A DNA stretch of 56,890 nucleotides from CAYVBN01 sp964538565 (GTDB lineage: Bacteria > Pseudomonadota > Alphaproteobacteria > Rhizobiales > Xanthobacteraceae). Within the stretch, counting starts at the first letter, position 1. Each line of letters opens with the position of its first letter. Made by a program: the position numbers and the translations under genes. Below are positions 1 to 12,698 of the stretch, in pieces. The stretch is taken from positions 1 through 56,890 of the forward strand of contig CAZIGW010000096.1 of NCBI GenBank assembly GCA_964538565.1. Reading direction: 5' to 3'. A model generated the notes under the pieces. That model worked only from the letters and a program-made list of their open reading frames with translations. It did not search any database and had not been told where the DNA came from.

Positions 1-4219
<4,219 letters not shown>

Positions 4220-4232
4220 GCGGGAATGCGAA

Positions 4233-6143
4233 ATGCTCGACGACGACAAGGTCAATATCCTGCTGGTCGACGACCAGCCGGCAAAGCTTCTGAGCTACGA
4301 GGTCATTCTCAAGGACCTCGGTGAGAACCTGCTCAAGGCCTCCTCCGGGCGCGAGGCGCTGGAGCACCTGCTGCGAACGGAGGTCGGCGTCGTCCTGGCC
4401 GACGTGTGCATGCCGGATCTCGACGGATTCCAGCTCGCCGCGATGATCCGTGAGCATCCGCGGTTTCAGAAGACGGCGATGATCTTCATTTCCGCCATTC
4501 ATCTGACGGACATGGACCGGTTGCGCGGCTACGAGATGGGCGCCGTCGACTATGTGCCGGTGCCCGTCATTCCCGAGGTTCTGCGGGCCAAGGTGAAGGT
4601 CTTCGCCGAACTTCATCGCAAGACGCGGCAGCTCGAGCGGGTGAATGCCGAGCTCGAGCGGCGGGTATCGGCGCGCACCGCCGAACTCGAGGCATCGACG
4701 CGGCGCCTGCAGCAGAGCGAGGAACGCCGCAGCCTCGCGCTCGTCGCCGGCAACATGGGTTCCTGGGACTGGAACGAGGAGACCGGCGACTGTCTGTGGG
4801 ATGACGGGCAGTACCGCATCTTTGGCGTCGACCGGCACAAGTTCGTGATTTCCGCCGAGAACGTGCGCGCGCTCGTTCACCCCCAGGATTGGGACCATCT
4901 GCGCGCGTCCCTGGAGCGTCTGTTCAAGGATCGTCAGCCGACCCAGGCCGAGTTCCGGATCAAGCGCCCCAACGGCGAAATCCGCTGGTGTCTTGGCACG
5001 GCCGCGCCGAGCCTCGATTCACAGGGGCGCATCGTTCGCATCAGCGGCGTCACCGTCGACATCACCGACCGCAAGCAGGCGGAGGAACGCCAGACCCTGT
5101 TGGCGCGCGAGGTCGATCATCGCGCCAAGAATGCGCTGGCGTTGGTGCAGTCGATCGTTCGCCTCACCCGTGCGAGCACCATCGAGGACTACACCGCTGC
5201 CGTGGAGGGGCGCATTCGGGCACTCTCGCGCGCACACACGATCCTGTCGGCGTCTCGCTGGCAGGGCGCCGACATGCGGGGCCTGGTGGAAGAGGAACTG
5301 GCGCCGTTTCGCACCGGCGAGGCCCCGAAGGTGGCGACCTCCGGGCCCGACATCTCGCTTCAGCCGGCGGCCGCGCAGTCGCTCGCGCTCGCCCTGCACG
5401 AGCTCGTCAGCAACGCCGCCAAATACGGTGCGCTGTCCTCGAGCTCGGGTCGGCTGCAGCTCAAGTGGTCGCTGCAGCCGGAGAAGCTCCTCGTCGAGTG
5501 GGTGGAACAATGCGGATCGCCCATCGGCAATCCTTCCGCTGCGGGCTTTGGCACGCGGATCGTCAAGGCCAGCATCGAGGGTCAGCTCGGCGGCCAGGCC
5601 CATTTCGACTGGCGCCCCCACGGCCTGCGCTGCACGCTGTCGATCCCGCTCGCGAACGGCATTCTGACCCACGATCACGAGTCGGCCGACGGCAAGGCTG
5701 CGGCCCAGGCGCATGACGTTCCGCCATCGCGACCGGTGGACGTGCCGGGCGATCGCGTTCTGGTCGTCGAGGACGAGGCGCTGGTCGCCATTGCACTGCG
5801 CGAGTCGCTCGACGAATTGGGCTTTTCCGTCGTGGGGCCTTGCAGCCGGATCAGCGAGGCGGTGGTCGAGCTGCGGCACAACCGGGTCGACGCCGCCGTT
5901 CTCGACATCAACCTCGGCGGCGATCCGGTCTATCCGCTGGCGGAAATCCTGACGGCCGAGAAAATTCCGTTCGTCTTCGTCACCGGCTATGGACCGGAAG
6001 AGCTCGACCGGCGTTTTGCGCACGTACCGGTCCTGCAGAAACCGATCGAACGGCACGCTCTCGGCGCCGTCCTCAACCGCGTTCCGCACGCCGAGCCGCC
6101 GCGGATCGTTGCCCTCGAGGGTCGCGACGTGGCCGTCCGCTGA
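4233..6143 (+). CDS. REC-PAS-HWE histidine kinase-REC hybrid protein
   Basis: The protein has 636 residues. An N-terminal receiver domain (about 8-125, VVLADVCMPDLDG) is followed by a coiled coil (130-165), a PAS fold with PAC tail (about 170-280, ending VTVDITDRKQ), an HWE/HisKA_2-type kinase core with phospho-His 296 in EVDHRAKNALA and the N-box ELVSNAAKYGAL, and a C-terminal receiver with Asp558 (AAVLDINLGG). The ATG at 4233 is chosen because it starts the receiver fold directly; a longer frame from 4143 would run inside the upstream gene. It is probably co-transcribed with the upstream hybrid kinase. HWE kinases often feed the alphaproteobacterial general stress response, which would fit the downstream promoters, but that link is inference. 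Confidence 0.92.
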   Translation: MLDDDKVNILLVDDQPAKLLSYEVILKDLGENLLKASSGREALEHLLRTEVGVVLADVCMPDLDGFQLAAMIREHPRFQKTAMIFISAIHLTDMDRLRGYEMGAVDYVPVPVIPEVLRAKVKVFAELHRKTRQLERVNAELERRVSARTAELEASTRRLQQSEERRSLALVAGNMGSWDWNEETGDCLWDDGQYRIFGVDRHKFVISAENVRALVHPQDWDHLRASLERLFKDRQPTQAEFRIKRPNGEIRWCLGTAAPSLDSQGRIVRISGVTVDITDRKQAEERQTLLAREVDHRAKNALALVQSIVRLTRASTIEDYTAAVEGRIRALSRAHTILSASRWQGADMRGLVEEELAPFRTGEAPKVATSGPDISLQPAAAQSLALALHELVSNAAKYGALSSSSGRLQLKWSLQPEKLLVEWVEQCGSPIGNPSAAGFGTRIVKASIEGQLGGQAHFDWRPHGLRCTLSIPLANGILTHDHESADGKAAAQAHDVPPSRPVDVPGDRVLVVEDEALVAIALRESLDELGFSVVGPCSRISEAVVELRHNRVDAAVLDINLGGDPVYPLAEILTAEKIPFVFVTGYGPEELDRRFAHVPVLQKPIERHALGAVLNRVPHAEPPRIVALEGRDVAVR

Positions 6144-6311
6144 CCAGTCTGGCAACCGGGCTCGCGTCCGTCCGATGCGGACGACTCGTCGGTTCGTCCG
6201 TTGCCGCAGAGCTTCGAATCCGCCTCACTCGCGGCAAGCCTCGTCTCTTTGCTCCCATCCTTGCACCTCCGGCTGTCGGCCGGAGGCCGCCGGCCGTCGA
6301 CCCCGACGGGA

Positions 6312-6515
6312 TCAGTGGAGCGGAGCGGTCGAATCGCCCGGCGCCGAATCCCGGCCGGCTCTCGACGTACGCGAGACGAGCGTCGGACGCGTGCGTTCCC
6401 TCACTCCCAGCCACGCCCTGGCCAGCTCCGAAAAGAACAGCCGGTCGTGCGGGGTTCCGGCGCTCCTGGCAAGGCGCCCGCATTCGAGGGCCCTCTGGAT
6501 GAATTGCGCGTACAT
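6312..6515 (-). CDS. Small helical protein of about 67 residues (putative stress gene)
   Basis: The product reads as one or two amphipathic helices, with the pattern ALECGRLARS...DRLFFSELARAWL. This resembles, from memory, the many small Rhizobiales proteins with a RAxECRxLA...FLxLAxxWL pattern of unknown function. ATG at 6515 is preferred because GTGGAG lies 7 bases upstream; a TTG at 6533 would add six residues. A perfect EcfG-type promoter sits 67 bases upstream in the same orientation, which is the strongest support that this frame is real. The C-terminal third is Arg/Ser-rich and unconserved-looking. Function unknown. Confidence 0.55.
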   Translation of the reverse strand: MYAQFIQRALECGRLARSAGTPHDRLFFSELARAWLGVRERTRPTLVSRTSRAGRDSAPGDSTAPLH

Positions 6516-6581
6516 GCGAATGCTCCACGCCAATGAGCAAGAGCGGAAGAAACGTTCGTCCGTTGCGTCTCCTGTCCGATC

Positions 6582-6606
6582 AACGTCCGGGAATGGCGGC
6601 AGTTCC
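6582..6606 (-). promoter_or_regulatory. EcfG-type promoter GGAAC-N16-CGTT (perfect)
   Basis: On the minus strand the -35 GGAAC (6606-6602) and -10 CGTT (6585-6582) are separated by 16 bases. It points at the small minus-strand gene starting at 6515. The match to the alphaproteobacterial general-stress sigma factor consensus is exact. Confidence 0.7.
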
Positions 6607-6645
6607 AGGCGTGCCTAATCCCGGTTGCAGACTGTCACCACGGCG

Positions 6646-6670
6646 GGAACTTCCTCGACCGGCGCCGGTT
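6646..6670 (+). promoter_or_regulatory. EcfG-type promoter GGAAC-N16-GGTT (one mismatch)
   Basis: GGAAC at 6646-6650 and GGTT at 6667-6670 are 16 bases apart. The site ends 46 bases upstream of the SDR gene start at 6717. It forms a divergent pair with the perfect site at 6582-6606. Confidence 0.6.
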
Positions 6671-6716
6671 ATGGCATTGACGAGACACAGATGACATCCG
6701 GCATCGAAAGGCAGCC

Positions 6717-7724
6717 ATGAGCCCGAGGCGATCACAGGACAGCTTTGTCCGCGAAGCCGAACGCGTGGCCGCATCGGAACGGCGTGTCCAGAAAGACGTC
6801 GATCACAAGGGCGAAGCGCACGCGGGCGACAAGCCGAAGACGCCGAAGGCCATGCAGGCAGGCGCGCGCGAATACCCGGTGCCACCGTTTCCCAAGCAGC
6901 ATCTCTCCAAGCCCGGAAGGGAAACGGAACTGGCGCTTCGACCGATGTACGACGCGCCACACTACAAGGGCTCGCAGAAGCTCCTCGGACGCGCGGCGCT
7001 GATCACCGGGGCCGATTCGGGAATCGGCCGTGCGGTCGCGATCCTGTTCGCGCGCGAGGGCGCGGACGTTGCCGTCGCCTACCTTGCGGAGCACGAGGAC
7101 GCCGAAGAAACCAGGCACGCCGTCGAGAAAGAGGGACGACGGTGCATCCTGATCGCCGGCGACGTCGCCGATCCGACTTTCTGCGAGAGCGCCGTGGATC
7201 GCACCGTTGAGGCGTTCGGCAAGCTCGACATCCTGGTGAACAACGCGGCCTTCCAGGAGCACGTCGAGGATTTCGAGGAGCTCACCGAGGAGCACTTCGA
7301 CCTCACGCTCAAGACCAACCTGTACGGCTATTTCCACATGGCCAAGGCGGCGGTGAAGCACATGAGGCCGGGAAGCGCCATCGTGATGACGGGCTCGGTC
7401 ACCGGTCTTCTCGGAAACAAGGATCTTCTCGACTACTCGATGACCAAGGGCGGGATCCACGCCTTCACCCGTTCGCTCGCGACGCACCTCGTGGATCGCG
7501 GCATCCGCGTCAATGCGGTCGCGCCGGGTCCTGTGTGGACGCCGCTCAATCCGGCCGACCGATCGGCCGAGGGAATTGCTCATTTCGGCGAGGACACGCC
7601 GATGCGGCGGCCGGCCCAGCCGGAGGAAATCGCTCCCGCTTACGTGTTCCTCGCCGCCCCCAGTTGTTCGAGCTACATCACGGGCGAGATCCTGCCGATC
7701 ATCGGCGGATATTCGGGCGGCTGA
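6717..7724 (+). CDS. SDR-family NAD(P)-dependent oxidoreductase with long N-terminal extension
   Basis: The protein has 335 residues. The Rossmann cofactor motif TGADSGIGRA begins at residue 97, NNAA and the catalytic YSMTK follow, and the C-terminus reads YITGEILPIIGGYSGG. This is a classical short-chain dehydrogenase resembling the YghA / general stress protein 39 branch. The first 87 or so residues are a charged, low-complexity extension ending in a PPFPKQHLSKPG segment, longer than in most relatives. AAAGG lies 5 bases before the ATG. The substrate is unknown. An EcfG-like promoter just upstream suggests stress-induced expression. The 3' end converges on the next gene with a 21-base gap. 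Confidence 0.9.
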   Translation: MSPRRSQDSFVREAERVAASERRVQKDVDHKGEAHAGDKPKTPKAMQAGAREYPVPPFPKQHLSKPGRETELALRPMYDAPHYKGSQKLLGRAALITGADSGIGRAVAILFAREGADVAVAYLAEHEDAEETRHAVEKEGRRCILIAGDVADPTFCESAVDRTVEAFGKLDILVNNAAFQEHVEDFEELTEEHFDLTLKTNLYGYFHMAKAAVKHMRPGSAIVMTGSVTGLLGNKDLLDYSMTKGGIHAFTRSLATHLVDRGIRVNAVAPGPVWTPLNPADRSAEGIAHFGEDTPMRRPAQPEEIAPAYVFLAAPSCSSYITGEILPIIGGYSGG

Positions 7725-7745
7725 CGCGCGCGCATCGATGACGCA

Positions 7746-8693
7746 CTACGCCGGAGGCCGATAGGCCTCGGCGTACGCGGGGCGACGCTGCCTGGCACGC
7801 TGCCGGCGGATCGAGAACGGCACGACGTACCACAGCGTGAAGAGGCACAGGAGTGCAACGGCGGCGAGGACGACGCCCCACGCCATGGATCCGGACGCCT
7901 CCGCGATCGCGACATACAGGTCGCCGGAAATGCCCAGCGCAAGCGGTACGCCGGCCGCCACCGTGAGCCTGGAGCTCATCGCGTAGAAGCGCGCACTGTT
8001 CTCTCCGCCAAACGAAATCCGGTGAAGGGCCGCGGGGGTCATCAGCACCATCATGGAAAGCGCCACGCAGCACAGCGCCGCGACGTGAAGCAGGCGCGAT
8101 GCCTGGGAGAGATTTCCGAAGGCGTGGGTCAGGATCACGGTGAACTGAAACCCGAGCAAGGCTTGCGCTCCCGGGATGATCACGCGCGCCTCGGTGAGCA
8201 TCTGTTCGATCTTGGTTTCGATCGAGGTGCGGCCGCGCTCCTTCCGCATTCTCGGCGGTCCTCCGACGAAGCGTTTCACCACCAGCGGAAAGGCGTACCA
8301 GGCGAAGCCTGCAAGCCCGCAGAAGACAAATCCGGACGTCAGGGCGATGGTTCGCCCGAACAGATGATCGGCGACGATGAAAAAGCCGATCCCGAGGCTC
8401 ACGCCCAACGGGAGCAAGGCCGCGAAGGCATATCGGCTCGCGGCGCGAACGATGCCTTGCGTATCCTCGCCGTCGTAGCTGATCAGATGCTGCATCGCCG
8501 GGGCGACGAGCAGGCCGATGGTAAGCGCGAGAAGCGTCTGCCCGATGCAATCGACCTGACGCGTGTCAAGCGGCAACTCGCCGAATGCATCCTCGAACAC
8601 GGCCCGCAGCTGAAACCCGAACAGAATATGCGTCCCGAGAACAAGCAGGCGTGTTTCGCCGAGCGCCATCCGGACGGTCCTGCGCAAGCTCAT
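7746..8693 (-). CDS. Duplicated DUF6328-like membrane protein
   Basis: The protein has 315 residues. Two halves (about 10-150 and 165-305) align with each other: E(T/A)R...LGFQ..., a conserved P-A-(M/A)-x-H-x-I-S turn, and two more hydrophobic helices each, so roughly eight membrane segments in total. DUF6328 proteins are usually about half this size, so this appears to be an in-frame tandem duplication and fusion. The start at 8693 gives MSLRRTVRMALGETRLL; GGAG lies 15 bases upstream. The longer open frame upstream has no family-like sequence. The linker between halves is charged (RMRKERGRTSIE). Function unknown; it sits in a stress-type gene block. Confidence 0.8.
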   Translation of the reverse strand: MSLRRTVRMALGETRLLVLGTHILFGFQLRAVFEDAFGELPLDTRQVDCIGQTLLALTIGLLVAPAMQHLISYDGEDTQGIVRAASRYAFAALLPLGVSLGIGFFIVADHLFGRTIALTSGFVFCGLAGFAWYAFPLVVKRFVGGPPRMRKERGRTSIETKIEQMLTEARVIIPGAQALLGFQFTVILTHAFGNLSQASRLLHVAALCCVALSMMVLMTPAALHRISFGGENSARFYAMSSRLTVAAGVPLALGISGDLYVAIAEASGSMAWGVVLAAVALLCLFTLWYVVPFSIRRQRARQRRPAYAEAYRPPA

Positions 8694-8923
8694 CGGACTG
8701 TTGTCGCTCCGGTTCCATTCGTCGCGTGATTGCGCCGGGGTGCGAACCCGGATGGAACCCGCCCGCAGGCGCCTGTGCCCAATCCGCCGCCGACGAGAAA
8801 GTTCCGTGCAACGGGTGTGGGGCGCAATATCGGGCGACCGCTGGAACGAGCGCCGCTTCCGCCAAGGGTTTCGCGCCATGATCGCGACCGGGGTCGGTGC
8901 GGGCGACATCGGCCTGCGCCGAC

Positions 8924-9808
8924 CTAGATTTCTTTCATGACCTGCGCGTAGGAGATCACGGTAAACAGCGCGGTCCCCCCGACGATGTTGCCGAGCAGAG
9001 CCGGAACCATGAAGTTCCCGAACATGGCGCCGACGCCGAGTTGCCCCTGCACGACCAGAAGAAACGCCTCCATGCTCCCGGCCACGATGTGAACGAACCC
9101 GCCGACGGAGATCAGGTAGGTCATCAGGGTCACGACGTGAAACTGGACCGCATCGGCGCTGGGCAACAGCCACACCATCGTGGCGATCAGGAATCCGGCC
9201 GCGATGCCGCGGAAGAACATCTCCGCCCAGCCCAGGTGCAGGAGATGCCCGCTGATCGCGAGCATCTGATCGAAAAGATCCGGCGCAATGACGGGCGTGA
9301 AACTGCAAAACAGCGCCGCAAAGAGCGTTCCGATCATGTTGGCGACGAAGACAATCGACCACATCCTTGCCAACCGACCGAGATTCGAGAGCGAGAATTC
9401 GGCCAGCACCGGCAACACCGCCGTGATGGTGGTCTCGGTGAACAACTGTTGGCGCGAGAGCACAACGATGAGGAATCCGACGGCATATCCCAGCCCGCCG
9501 ACGAGCGGACGCCATGCCGCGTCCGGAAGATGTAGCTGGAGGATCGCCTGTGCGAGAAGCGAGAAGCTGATCGAAAGCCCCGCCGCGATTCCCGACCACC
9601 ACAGCGACACGGCAGGCCGGATCATCTCCTCTTCGCCGAGGCGCCTGACGATCTCGTAGATGACAGGAGTGCGCGGGCTGCTGCGCTCTTCGACATCCTC
9701 GATCTCATGCTCGGAGATGAACGGGGCCGCGTCGTGGTCCTTTTTGGCGCCGTCCGTTTCGCCGTGATCGGCGGCGCGTTCACGGCCTGCGCCCGCTTTG
9801 TCGATCAC
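8924..9808 (-). CDS. Formate/nitrite transporter (FNT) family channel
   Basis: The product is a pentameric-channel-type FNT protein of about 294 residues with six membrane helices. Family signatures include ALSRQQLFTE-like and GNIVGGTALFT motifs. The first 70 residues are soluble and acidic (HEIEDVEERSSP), as in many Rhizobiales FNT relatives that are not true formate or nitrite channels. The start is uncertain. GTG at 9808 has AGGA 8 bases upstream. The frame is also open to a TTG at 9946 behind a strong AAGGAGG, which would add 46 poorly structured residues. A perfect EcfG-type promoter lies at 9963-9987. Substrate unknown. Confidence 0.87.
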   Translation of the reverse strand: MIDKAGAGRERAADHGETDGAKKDHDAAPFISEHEIEDVEERSSPRTPVIYEIVRRLGEEEMIRPAVSLWWSGIAAGLSISFSLLAQAILQLHLPDAAWRPLVGGLGYAVGFLIVVLSRQQLFTETTITAVLPVLAEFSLSNLGRLARMWSIVFVANMIGTLFAALFCSFTPVIAPDLFDQMLAISGHLLHLGWAEMFFRGIAAGFLIATMVWLLPSADAVQFHVVTLMTYLISVGGFVHIVAGSMEAFLLVVQGQLGVGAMFGNFMVPALLGNIVGGTALFTVISYAQVMKEI

Positions 9809-9962
9809 GATCCTCTTCCTGCCTGGTGCTTGCGAGACCGTTCGGCGCAACTGCGCTGAAGGCGGCCTCCTCGCCCCAACACGCACACCCTTCGCGCTGC
9901 CGGACGAATCGCGATGTCGGGCGCACGCCGTCCGGCCCATCGCCAAGACGGGTCCCTCCTTC

Positions 9963-9987
9963 AACGCCTGACGTGATCGGCTGTTCC
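9963..9987 (-). promoter_or_regulatory. EcfG-type promoter GGAAC-N16-CGTT (perfect) for the FNT gene
   Basis: GGAAC (9987-9983) and CGTT (9966-9963) on the minus strand are separated by 16 bases. The leader to the GTG start at 9808 would be about 150 bases, or about 10 bases to the alternative TTG at 9946. Confidence 0.7.
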
Positions 9988-10141
9988 CGTGCGGACCTTC
10001 CGGAGCACCCGCCTCCTGGCACCTCTGTCGCGAGTGCGCGCGCCCGCGCACAGGCGGCCGAGGCGAGGCAAATTCCCGCGCGCGTTCAGGTCATTGCGCG
10101 CGCACCCGCAAGGTATCGGACGTTCCGAATGTGGTCGCCAG

Positions 10142-10167
10142 GGAACGCAATTCGCGGGCGAGGCGTT
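10142..10167 (+). promoter_or_regulatory. EcfG-type promoter GGAAC-N17-CGTT (perfect)
   Basis: GGAAC 10142-10146 and CGTT 10164-10167 are spaced by 17 bases. The site ends 27 bases before the ATG of the 58-residue gene, leaving room for a short leader with its AGGAGG ribosome site. Confidence 0.72.
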
Positions 10168-10194
10168 CTTGTCCCCGCCACAGGAGGAACGTGC

Positions 10195-10371
10195 ATGCCA
10201 TTTCTGTTCTGGCTGCCGATGATCATCTGGTTGGGCGCATGCGGCCTCGCGTGCGATCCGGATGCGCGCGGCGGCGGATCGTCGAAACCGAAGACCTCGA
10301 CGGACGAGGCGCGGGCTGCGGGAGATCTGCAGCTGCCCGCGTTTGCCGAATCCGATCGATCGGCCGCGTGA
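10195..10371 (+). CDS. Small single-span membrane or exported protein (58 residues)
   Basis: AGGAGG lies 7 bases before the ATG, a near-ideal ribosome site, and a perfect EcfG-type promoter is just upstream. The N-terminus (residues 1-20) is strongly hydrophobic (FLFWLPMIIWLGACGLAC) and the rest is a short polar tail. The LGAC sequence is lipobox-like, but there is no positively charged n-region, so a membrane anchor is as likely as a lipoprotein. No family recognised. The longer frame running upstream from 9826 lacks this start signal. Confidence 0.65.
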   Translation: MPFLFWLPMIIWLGACGLACDPDARGGGSSKPKTSTDEARAAGDLQLPAFAESDRSAA

Positions 10372-10424
10372 CGATCCCGATGACGTCGGAGAATCGTCCA
10401 GCCGCCCGAGCATGAGGCGGGTGT

Positions 10425-12698
10425 CTATTTCGCCGGAGTCACTTCGGCGAGCAGCGCGACCGGGCGATCCGAACGTTCGAGCACGGCCGCCGCGGTGTCG
10501 CCGAAATGCAGCGTCTTTCCAGCGCGAGGGCGGACCCCCATGACCACGAGGTCGAATTCGCCATCCTCGATTTCGCGCAGGATGCCGGCCGCGACGTCGC
10601 GATCCGAGCGCGTCAGGAGCTTCACTCTCGCGCCGTAGCGGCGCGCGAGGCTGTCGAGATCGGCGGCCATCGCCCTGCGATCGGCGCCGGTGGTCTTGGG
10701 CGGCGCGGTCCGTCCGTTGCGCGAAGGCGCGACATGGACGGCCGTCACGGTCGCGGACATGGACCCGGCGAGAACGAACGCCGCCTCCGCGGCGTTCCGC
10801 GCGGTCTGCGAACCGTCGATGGTGACCAGGATTCTGAGGCCGTTGCCGGCGAGGGCGTCGACGTGCCCCTCGCACCTGACGACGACGATCAATCCGCCAT
10901 CGAAGGGCGCTGCGAGGTCCGCGACCGTTCGGCTGAACCCGCCCTCGGGGCGCCACGCATCGTCGAGACCGATGACGAGCAGATCGTGGCCCTTGCGCGC
11001 TTCGTCCTCGACGACCCGCGGAGCCGGCTTGCTCTGGCCGCGGGTGATGATTTCGGGCGCCGTCTTTTCTTCACCGTCGGCATCGCGTTCTGCGGCATGT
11101 CGTGCCGCGCTTGTGACGGTCGTTTCCACCTCTTCGATCACCTCGCGCGAGCGGTCGTCGCTTTTCGGTTCGCCGCGTCGGCCGTTCGCCGGTTTGAGCT
11201 CCAGCAGGGTGGCGGGCATTCCCATCGTGCCGGCGATGACGCCGGCGAGCCGGGAGGCGAACTGCCCATTCGCTCCCTTGTCGGCGGCCAGAAGAAGCCG
11301 CTCCAGATTGCCGATGAAGCTCTTCTCGTCGACGGCCTCGCGTTTCAGGCGGGCCCTCTCGGAACTCGTCATCTGCACGCCCTGCAGCATCCATCGCAGG
11401 CTCGGGGGCATGGCCATCGTGGTGATGACCGCCATTGCCAGAATCATCGTGAACAGATCGTGGCTGAGCAGTCCGAGCGACAGGCCGATCGACGCGACGA
11501 TGATCTCCGTCGAGCCGCGTGCATTCATCGCGCAGCCGAGCGCCAGCGCCTCGCGAGTGGTCACCCCCGCGATCTTGCCGCCGACGAACGCGCCGCCGAA
11601 CTTGCCGACGCTCGCCACCAGGACGAGACCGATCGTCAGGAGCGTCAATCGCAGGTCGCTGAGGATCGACAGGTTGGCGCTGAGGCCGGCCGATCCGAAG
11701 AACAGCGGCATGAACATCGCGGTGATGACCCCGCGCAGTTGCTCGTCGATGTGACGCGCCTTGATCGGCGAGTTTCCGACCAGCAGCCCGGCGACGAACG
11801 CGCCGAGGACGGTATGGACACCGATCAGGTGCGTGGTCAGCGCCATGACCCCCATGAAGAGCAGCGCCACGGTGATGAGAGCGAATTCGCTCGCCAGGTT
11901 GTCGCTGACCCAGCGAATGAGAATGTAGACCAGCCGGCGGCCGACCGTCAGGCTGAAGACGAGGAACACGATCGTCCCGACCAGGCTGCGCGCGACCAGG
12001 AACAGATCGATCGAGGCCTGCGTGGCGACGCCGAATATGAGGGCGACGATGATCCACCCGATCGTGTCCTCGATGATCGCCGACGCGAGGATGATCTGGC
12101 CGAGGTCTCTTCGGATCATGTTCAGATCGCGAATGACGAGCGCGACGATCTTCACCGACGAGATGGACAGCGCCGTGCCGAGGAAGAGCGCGGCCACGAA
12201 GCGTTGGTCCGGATTCGGCAGCAGCGATTCGGGCAGGAACTCGCCGAGCGCGAATCCGCAGGCAAAGGGCAGGGCGATGCCGACTATCGAGATGGCCACG
12301 GCGGAGCGGCCGATCCGCCTCACCAGGTTCAAATCCGTCTCCATGCCGGTCATGAACAGGATCATCAGAACGCCGAGCTGTGAGACGGCTTGCAGCATCG
12401 ATGTCTGCTGTGGGCTGGCGGGAAACAGAATGTCGTGCCCGGCGGGCCAGAAGACGCCAAACACCGAAGGGCCGAGAATCACGCCGGCCAGCAACTGGCC
12501 GATGACGGCGGGCTGATTGATCCGCTGCATCAGCTCGCCCAGGCCGCGGCCGAGCAGCAGAAGCAGCACAAACTGACAGACAAAGACGACGTCGGGCGAC
12601 CAGCTTTCCCGTCCGTCTGCCGCGAAGGCGGTGGCCGGCAGAACAAGCTGCGGGACCGACAGGCACGCCGCGGCAAGTAACCGGTGGGCTCGCGTCAC
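10425..12698 (-). CDS. CPA2-family cation:proton antiporter with C-terminal universal stress domains
   Basis: The protein has 757 residues. It starts with GTG 12698 (GAGG 8 bases upstream) followed by a signal-like segment (about 1-26, ending TAFAAD). A KefB/NhaA-type transport domain with about 12 helices follows (about 40-430), with motifs QPAVIGQLLAGVILGPS, EDTIGW and ARGSTEIIVA. The C-terminal half carries two UspA-like segments: a weaker one (about 460-620) and a clearer one starting ILVTIDGSQTA and ending DTAAAVLERSDRPVALL. This fits monovalent cation/proton exchange with nucleotide-responsive regulation; the ion is not determinable. The long open frame upstream of 12698 has no coding character. 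Confidence 0.88.
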   Translation of the reverse strand: MTRAHRLLAAACLSVPQLVLPATAFAADGRESWSPDVVFVCQFVLLLLLGRGLGELMQRINQPAVIGQLLAGVILGPSVFGVFWPAGHDILFPASPQQTSMLQAVSQLGVLMILFMTGMETDLNLVRRIGRSAVAISIVGIALPFACGFALGEFLPESLLPNPDQRFVAALFLGTALSISSVKIVALVIRDLNMIRRDLGQIILASAIIEDTIGWIIVALIFGVATQASIDLFLVARSLVGTIVFLVFSLTVGRRLVYILIRWVSDNLASEFALITVALLFMGVMALTTHLIGVHTVLGAFVAGLLVGNSPIKARHIDEQLRGVITAMFMPLFFGSAGLSANLSILSDLRLTLLTIGLVLVASVGKFGGAFVGGKIAGVTTREALALGCAMNARGSTEIIVASIGLSLGLLSHDLFTMILAMAVITTMAMPPSLRWMLQGVQMTSSERARLKREAVDEKSFIGNLERLLLAADKGANGQFASRLAGVIAGTMGMPATLLELKPANGRRGEPKSDDRSREVIEEVETTVTSAARHAAERDADGEEKTAPEIITRGQSKPAPRVVEDEARKGHDLLVIGLDDAWRPEGGFSRTVADLAAPFDGGLIVVVRCEGHVDALAGNGLRILVTIDGSQTARNAAEAAFVLAGSMSATVTAVHVAPSRNGRTAPPKTTGADRRAMAADLDSLARRYGARVKLLTRSDRDVAAGILREIEDGEFDLVVMGVRPRAGKTLHFGDTAAAVLERSDRPVALLAEVTPAK

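Larger units (their letters stand above)
9809..10194. other. Divergent intergenic region with two EcfG-type promoters
   Basis: The 386 bases between the FNT gene (minus) and a 58-residue protein gene (plus) hold two outward-facing perfect GGAAC/CGTT promoter motifs. A strong Shine-Dalgarno AAGGAGG on the minus strand at 9955-9961 could serve an alternative FNT start. No further coding frame is convincing. Confidence 0.5.

Noticed and set aside
8781..8805. GGAAC-N16-GATT on the minus strand upstream of the DUF6328 gene, and the same form at 30737-30761 (plus)
   Set aside because: Two mismatches in the -10 element; kept out of the promoter list although the recurrence is curious.
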